Part shown: piece after piece, positions 19,441-24,397 of the stretch
How the letters are laid out: the number at the start of each line of letters is the position of its first letter
How positions within the stretch are numbered: the stretch's first letter is position 1
Assembly: GCA_027596945.1 (NCBI GenBank)
Contig: JADGJH010000229.1
Span: 1 to 24,397, forward strand
From: Physocladia obscura
Taxonomy: Eukaryota; Chytridiomycota; Chytridiomycetes; Chytridiales; Chytriomycetaceae
Direction of reading: 5' to 3'
Length of the DNA: 24,397 bases
Notes under the pieces: generated by a model
What the model was told of the DNA's origin: nothing
The model's input: the letters and a program-made list of their open reading frames with translations, nothing else
Database searches by the model: none
Position numbers and translations under genes: made by a program

Positions 19441-19654
19441 AGTATAAATATGAAATTAGAGTTTGATTTTGTTGATTTTTGATTCTCATTTTTTGATTTT
19501 TAAATATTTTTCCTGCTTATTTATTTGACTTAAAAAGTCTCTTCTTTCTTTGATACGCTTGCAAGATTTGTAGATGATTTTTATTGCAATTACGCAGTAA
19601 AGAAATGAAAGCTACAGCTGATAACAGCACATCAAAAATTTCGGGTGATTTCGT

Positions 19655-20026
19655 GAATTGGCTCAAGAAAATCTCGAAAAAGAAAAAAAAAACCAAGCAA
19701 CTCAACTGCTGAATAATCAGCAGGACATAAATATTGAAAAATCGGTTGCTATTTTTGGCTACAAAAAGAAATAATGGCAAAACTCTGAGAGACAGACTCT
19801 GGAAACAGACGAGTTTTGAAAAATACTTGAAACGGGAGCAGGTGGAGACAAATAACATTCTTTGGTGGTAAAAAACTCACAAAAAGAATGTCCACGGCTA
19901 TGTGAAATGAAAGTGGACTATTTAACAATTGCAGACTCATCAACTCCCTCTGAGCGTTTATTTTCAGATGCGGAAGACATTCTGCAAAAAGAAATCGACT
20001 TTCTCATGAAAACTCCAAAGCATTAA
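19655..20026 (+). mobile_element. Decayed hAT-family transposase C-terminus
   Basis: The last 51 codons (19874-20026) read VDYLTIADSSTPSERLFSDA and then EDILQKE. This is the hAT C-terminal dimerisation signature (S-x-P-S-E-R-x-F-S) followed by a stop. Just upstream, in another frame, the piece ending NNILWW (stop at 19869) matches the W-W motif that precedes it in hAT transposases. A third frame from 19655 holds a Gln/Asn/Lys-rich piece. The frame is therefore broken at least twice. The rest of the transposase, its terminal inverted repeats and target duplications are not visible. It is a dead fragment lying between two receptor copies. Confidence 0.75.
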
Positions 20027-20450
20027 TTTGCACAAATAATTGATTTGATTCTGATCTTTTGACATCTAATTAATTTTAAGACATTTGGTTCTATGGTATT
20101 GTTAATTTTCATTCCTGCCACACAATTCCTGACTGTTTTCCTGCAGGCTCGGATCCTGACAAAAAAATAAATTTAGTGCACTTCAGGGCACAAGATTGCA
20201 TGACGTCATCCCTATAGTCGGATATATTCATCAACGTACAGTCAGCTTTCCTGACAACTGAAGGAAACAATAACTAAACTAGTAAATATACATACTTCAA
20301 AGAAAGGTGCCTAATTCAAAAATAATATTTGGTGCTGTGATTTGCTTCTTTTCCATCATTACCGAGTGATTGACATTGAAATTCGAAAACGTGGAGCATT
20401 GTAAACTGAGGCTAGAGTTTTTGGGACGGAATTTATGCTGCTGGATTGTT

Positions 20451-20829
20451 ACTCCGACGTTTTTATTTCCTTCTGCACCTTCTTGTGCCCAGTGCTTTTT
20501 GTTTCAGTTCTCCAATCTCCAATCTCCAATCTCCAATTTTAAATTTCCATTCTCAATCTTCTTTTTATTTTTTATTTTTGTGCTATTCTTTCAGTTTTTC
20601 TAATAATTTTTTGTTTTATTTCTTGAGTTCAATTTTATATCCAAACTTTGTTACCAAGTTTCAGCACGATAGTGGGTGGTACTTTTCGAGCCTTTAGACT
20701 GAAACTTTTGTGTTTGATATTTATTTTTGGCATGGATATTCTAAACTAGTTTTAGTTTATTTACATTGAAAAAGAAATTCTTCATAAAATTTTTTTAATT
20801 ATTGTGTCGGAGTTTATACTCCGACGTTT
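20451..20829. repeat. Segment bounded by ACTCCGACGTTT direct repeats
   Basis: The 12-mer ACTCCGACGTTT occurs at 20451-20462 and again at 20818-20829. The second copy forms the right arm of a perfect 8-bp palindrome with a 4-nt loop (GTCGGAGT/ACTCCGAC, 20806-20825). Related CGGAG/CCGAG words recur near 20902 and 20922. This could be the edges of a small non-autonomous element. No target-site duplication was seen. Confidence 0.4.
20511..20538. repeat. Heptanucleotide tandem repeat TCCAATC x4
   Basis: Three perfect TCCAATC units are followed by a fourth with one change (TCCAATT), in a pyrimidine-rich spacer upstream of receptor copy 2. The CCAAT word recurs in each unit. Confidence 0.9.
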
Positions 20830-20966
20830 GCAACTCCCACCACATAAATCTAATTTGCCCCTTTCTGGGAGCAATAGATTTAATAGTTGGCTTTTTTTTT
20901 TCCGAGTATTTTAATTTTTTGGCGGAGTATTATCTAAGGAAGTTGCCAAGCAATCGAATCTAAAGT

Positions 20967-21952
20967 ATGTCAGAGATCGAACAACCAGCGGCAGACAGCA
21001 TCTTCTGGGATATATACCTGCTATATTTACCAACAGCCGTAGTTGGGCTATCACTATCTGGACCAATGTTGTATTCTGTGCTGGCCAACTTCAATTCGAT
21101 GGTCAAGTCCCGTCTTGAAAAAGTTGTCTTGATTCTTCTTTCAATCTCTTTCTTTTGGTCCACTGCAACAGTATTTCGTCTTGTAATTCTGCTATTCTAT
21201 GCTTCAAATACGTTGAGCCAGTTTGACGCTGCCTTAACAATAATTGCACTCGTGTGGTTCCTGAACTCGAATGCACTACTTGCTTTGACTCGCTATTTTG
21301 TCTTTAAAGAGTGGCCAGAGGGTTCTACCAGAAAGTATCTGGCGTTTAGTTTGTTGATTCAGGTGTTCTCTACTTGCGTTTTGATTTGGTGTTTTTCTAC
21401 CACAGTAAGTTTTTATTTCATTTCAGGATAATGATTAAAATGAGTTGGTTCCAGACAACCAAAAACAGATTCAATCCGGATCCCCAGTTCAAAGCTCAAT
21501 TAATGATTTTCTGGATCGTGTGCTTGTTAAATTCTGCACCATGCATTGTAACAATTATTTCGGTATATGCAACAACATATTTTCTCCTCACTCGCCGACT
21601 TAAAAGCACAATGCCATCGCCGCTGGAAATTCAAGTTCGTTTGATGCTTCAGAAACGGATCTTGAAGGCAACAATTATGATGTCGGCCGGCACTATTCTC
21701 TGTTACTTACCAATGGTTATCACAGTTTTTGTTGGGGGGATATTAAAAAGACCATTGCCGGATTGGGCAAAAATCTTTGTGACGGAGTTTTGTCTGTTGG
21801 ATACTGTTATCACTCCCATTATTTTGCTGTACTTCATGCCAAAAATTCGCCATGCAGTTGCTTCTCGATGGTGGTGTTTTTCGAGGCTTAAAGCTGGATC
21901 GCTTGTCATTGACTTCGAATCTGATCTTTCAGATGGATCTTATTCTTTTTGA
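20967..21952 (+). CDS. Rhodopsin-like 7TM receptor (GPCR), copy 2
   Basis: Exons 20967-21404 and 21455-21952 flank a 50-nt intron (GTAAGT..TTCCAG) at the same codon as in copy 1. They encode 311 aa, collinear with copy 1 throughout. Shared blocks include SGPMLYSVL (TM1 end), KVVLILL (TM2), ALVWFLNSN and LLALTRYF (TM3), VLIWCFSTT (TM4), PLEIQVRLMLQKRILKATI leading into TM6, PLPDWAKIFVTEF, DTVITPIILLYFMPKIRHAV (TM7/helix 8) and RWWCFSRLKAGS. The tail diverges but ends SYSF against SYSL. TM6 has C-Y-L-P. The ATG at 20967 aligns with the copy 1 start. It is a tandem duplicate in the same orientation, and its ligand is unknown. Confidence 0.78.
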
Positions 21953-22358
21953 GTCTCATAATTGCATGTTATTTTACGTTGCTCATACTTGAATGATATA
22001 AACATATTTCTATTTTTCAATTCTTGACAGTGATACGATGTCTGCCTCAGACCAATTTCTTTGCAACATTAATTATGAAAGAAAAGTCGCTATGGGGATT
22101 TCTAGATGTATAATTAACGCAGACCTGAACAGTGGGTCTGATATGGTTCCGGACGGAGTTGGGAAAGTTAAAATTTATTTTGTGTAAAAAAAAAAGTCAA
22201 ACACATCAATGATAGACTGAAAACTCACTGTCATATTAAAGCGTCATTAAAATTGATCTTAAAACAGCGCCAGTTGCGAATCAATTTTTTGGGAGTTTTC
22301 GACTTCAATTTTTGACTTTTTAAAAAAGTTTATTACAAACTTTTTCTTATTACAATCG
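21953..22358. other. Intergenic spacer between receptor copy 2 and pseudogene
   Basis: About 400 bp of AT-rich sequence. It should hold the 3' end of copy 2 and the relic promoter of the third copy. No ORF or structured repeat is seen. Confidence 0.55.
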
Positions 22359-23075
22359 ATGAAAACACTTGAATATCCTCAGTCGGATGTGAATTTTTGG
22401 GTCATTTAATTTCTGTTTGCCCCAACTGCTGTGTTATGCGTCTTTCTTTCCGCCTTGGAACTGTGGGTAGGGATAAATAATAGGAAAACAGTGGTGACAT
22501 CTCGGATCGACTACATCGCCATCATGTTATTGGTGACTTCGTTTTTCTGGACTGCAACCTTCTTCTGCCGTGATATTTTTATGTTATTTTTCTCCGATGC
22601 AGCCTACGATAAAGTTGGTACCGCGTTACAATATATTTCATTCATCCGATTTTAAACTGCAAATGTCTTTCTCGCTTTAGTTCGATTTTTTATTTGTAAT
22701 GAGCGCTCTGAAAATGAATCCCAGAAGTTTTTTGTCTTTGGGAGCTTCGTTTCTTTTCTTTCAACGATCGGCATTATTTGGGTGTTTTCAACTACAGTAT
22801 AAAGACAAAACAAAATTTATAATCATTGTAATCAACAAAACAGGCTTGTATAAATAAATTAAGTTGATTTTATTGCTATATGTTGTTTCATCATATTTTT
22901 CGGATTCAGGTCAGTCATTGCAATCTATACAATTACATCTATTGTTTTATGGCGTTGCCTTGCCCAAGAAACAACTTTTCTTCTGAATATCCACCTTTGC
23001 CTGATTTTACAAAAACAATACCTGAAAGTAATGGTACTAATATCTTCTGGGACTGTACAATCTATTGCAACGTGA
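22359..23075 (+). pseudogene. Rhodopsin-like 7TM receptor, copy 3, pseudogene
   Basis: The frame starts at an ATG in the paralogous position (MKTLEYPQSDVNFWVI) but meets TAA at codon 17 (22407-22409) and again at 22653-22655. Between and after these stops the receptor pattern persists: FLFAPTAVLCVFL (TM1), IDYIAIMLLVTSFFW (TM2), TANVFLALVRFFI (TM3) and IIWVFSTT (TM4), followed by a GT at the conserved intron position. The second-exon remnant from about 22869 keeps SVIAIYTITSIVLW (TM5) and LILQKQYLKVMVLISSGT (start of TM6). It then hits TGA TAA at 23073-23078. TM7 is not recognisable. Confidence 0.75.
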
Positions 23076-23347
23076 TAAAAGACCGTTTTCAACGCTTCAG
23101 TTCTCAATTGCAAACATTTAGCTAAACAAAACAGAGCAACTCAGAGTTTCAATTGATGTCTTTGGGTGGGCGAGTGCAATTACAATAGAAATGATGCATA
23201 TTAGGGAGAATAAAATTTATAGGTTGGTAGAAAATTGGCCTTTTGAAAATAAATAAATTTGGTGCAAGAAAAATTGCACACTGGTAAGCACACAACATTC
23301 AATAACATTTAAGTCGTGTGTATTGATACAATTTTGAAGTACCTTTG

Positions 23348-23557
23348 TTTCAACTTGTTTTAATTGAATTTCTGTTTAATCTAGTCAATACAGGTGTAAA
23401 GTTATCGGTACCCTTCTTGCTGGTAATTGTCATGATTTTTACGAGTTCACATGCTTTATTTTCCAGAAAGAGACATCAGGGCCTGAAGGTATATTCACAA
23501 TTCTTATTGTTGCAAAATATTTACAAACTAACAATTTGTTTATTTTCAACAATGTGA
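23348..23557 (+). pseudogene. Probable fourth receptor relic (TM5-TM6 only)
   Basis: A stop-free stretch reads FLFNLVNTGVKLSVPFLLV, then FTSSHALFSRKRHQGLKV, then FLLLQNIYKLTICLFST. It lines up with the TM5, R-R-L loop and LLQKRxLKxTI region of copies 1 and 2. There is no N-terminal half next to it and the frame stops at 23555-23557. The match is by eye and modest, and hydrophobic AT-rich ORFs can mislead. Confidence 0.35.
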
Positions 23558-24239
23558 AATATAGTCATTATTTTATATGATTTTAATCATGTATATTAAT
23601 ACTGCATGAATTATGTACATAAAATGTCATGACTATAATATTTTGCATTGTTGAATAAGCAGGTTGTTTGGAAATATTTTTGTATTATTAAGAATTGATC
23701 AACTCTGAAAAAGGCATCTCATAAAGGTACAAATTTGTAAACTGAGAACTATTTTAATTGTATTTTAAATTGTTGAAATAAACAAGTTGCAAGTTTGAAA
23801 ATATTTTGTATCAATACAAACCATGCAGATTAGTGTTCTCAAAAGATTATAATCCAACTTAAAGTCATTGTATGCAACAATAAATATTGCATGCAACAAT
23901 AACAGGGGCAAATTCATCTTATACAAGTTGCCTGATGCTATTTGGACTTGCTCTTGGTATTGCTATCATTGCTGTGATTACAACCTGTTGTTCTTCATTT
24001 CCTTCCTCAGAGACACCCAAAAATTGATAATAATGCCAGTACAGTCAATACCAAGTTTGCAGTGCACAATCAAGTCTTGGATAGCAAAACTTTTGACTTT
24101 CTACATTTCTTTCTATTGAATACCAAATAAACCTTCTAATTTACTTTCTACTCATTTTCATATTTTTATATAGGTGTCTTTCTCGAAATTTTTTCTCCAA
24201 ATAGTCCCTCAGCCTGCTGCATTTTGTACATCTTTTAGC
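23558..24239. other. AT-rich spacer at window end
   Basis: This stretch is very AT-rich, with several near-repeats of TTGAATAAGCAGGTTG/TTGAAATAAACAAGTTG type (about 23649 and 23774). A short ATG frame at 23935 (MLFGLALGIAIIAVITTCC) looks like a signal peptide or membrane helix but stops after 30 codons. I cannot tie it to a gene. Confidence 0.4.
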
Positions 24240-24397
24240 TCTGTCTCTTCCATAATTCCAATCAATTCAAGTTTCTCTTTTACAGCACCTATTTCTACAC
24301 CAATTCTGTTGCTGCGCCAATACCTGTCATTTACGTTGCACCAACTTCATTCACGGGTGTTGTTGCTCCACTCAGTCAAAGTGTTGCTGTTGCATTA
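24240..24397 (+). CDS. Possible exon of an unrecognised gene, cut by window end
   Basis: One frame is open from the TAG at 24237 to the window end. Its last part reads TYFYTNSVAAPIPVIYVAPT followed by a Val/Ala/Ser-rich stretch. A good acceptor (TTTCTCTTTTACAG) ends at 24285, so the exon may start at 24286. The composition is unlike the surrounding AT-rich spacer. Too short to identify. Confidence 0.25.

Noticed and set aside
19517..19858. 113-codon minus-strand ORF
   Set aside because: Antisense to the hAT relic and Phe/Leu-rich. The plus strand explains the region.
1..24397. tRNA, rRNA or CRISPR array
   Set aside because: I looked for tRNA B-box words and regularly spaced repeats on both strands and found none that fit.

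Overview
The window is nuclear DNA of a eukaryote with compact genes. Every spliced gene has GT..AG introns, mostly 43-95 nt, and one intron carries a TACTAAT branch-point-like site. Gene content is a mixture: a CHIP/STUB1-type U-box ligase, RGG-fibrillarin, a plant/protist-like 'FVAWRGVLTLAF' phosphoesterase-like protein, rhodopsin-like 7TM receptors, and a bacterial-type (class II) HMG-CoA reductase. Small introns, AT-rich spacers and GC-richer exons fit an early-diverging fungus, most likely a chytrid. That is inference; nothing here fixes the species.

Layout: 1-543 (-) partial unrecognised gene cut by the window edge; 949-2364 (-) CHIP-like E3 ligase; 3047-6461 (+) class II HMG-CoA reductase with four exons and a C-terminal extension of about 550 residues; 7216-8145 (+) intronless alpha/beta hydrolase; 8146-9343 spacer with coding-like relics; 9344-12923 (-) five-exon BTB/POZ protein of 1104 aa; 13039-14571 (+) fibrillarin with a 10-nt first exon; 15147-15884 (-) bacterial-type PARG/macrodomain-like protein; 16110-16409 (+) 99-aa ORF overlapping the start of 16399-17257 (+), the phosphoesterase-like gene; 17302-17493 (-) possible small membrane protein. 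From 18436 to about 23560 lies a tandem array of paralogous 7TM receptors: two intact genes (18436-19440 and 20967-21952), one clear pseudogene (22359-23075) and a probable fourth relic (23348-23557). A frameshifted hAT transposase C-terminus sits between the first two. The last 160 bases may hold the start of another exon.

The housekeeping genes lie in divergent pairs with short shared promoters (BTB/fibrillarin, 115 bp; PARG-like/99-aa ORF, 225 bp; CHIP/HMGR, 682 bp). The genes do not form one pathway. The most unusual items are the intron-bearing class II HMG-CoA reductase with its extra domain, and the receptor array showing birth, decay and transposon debris side by side. Exon boundaries were read by eye from frame, splice consensus and family or paralogue alignment; all lengths below follow those models.
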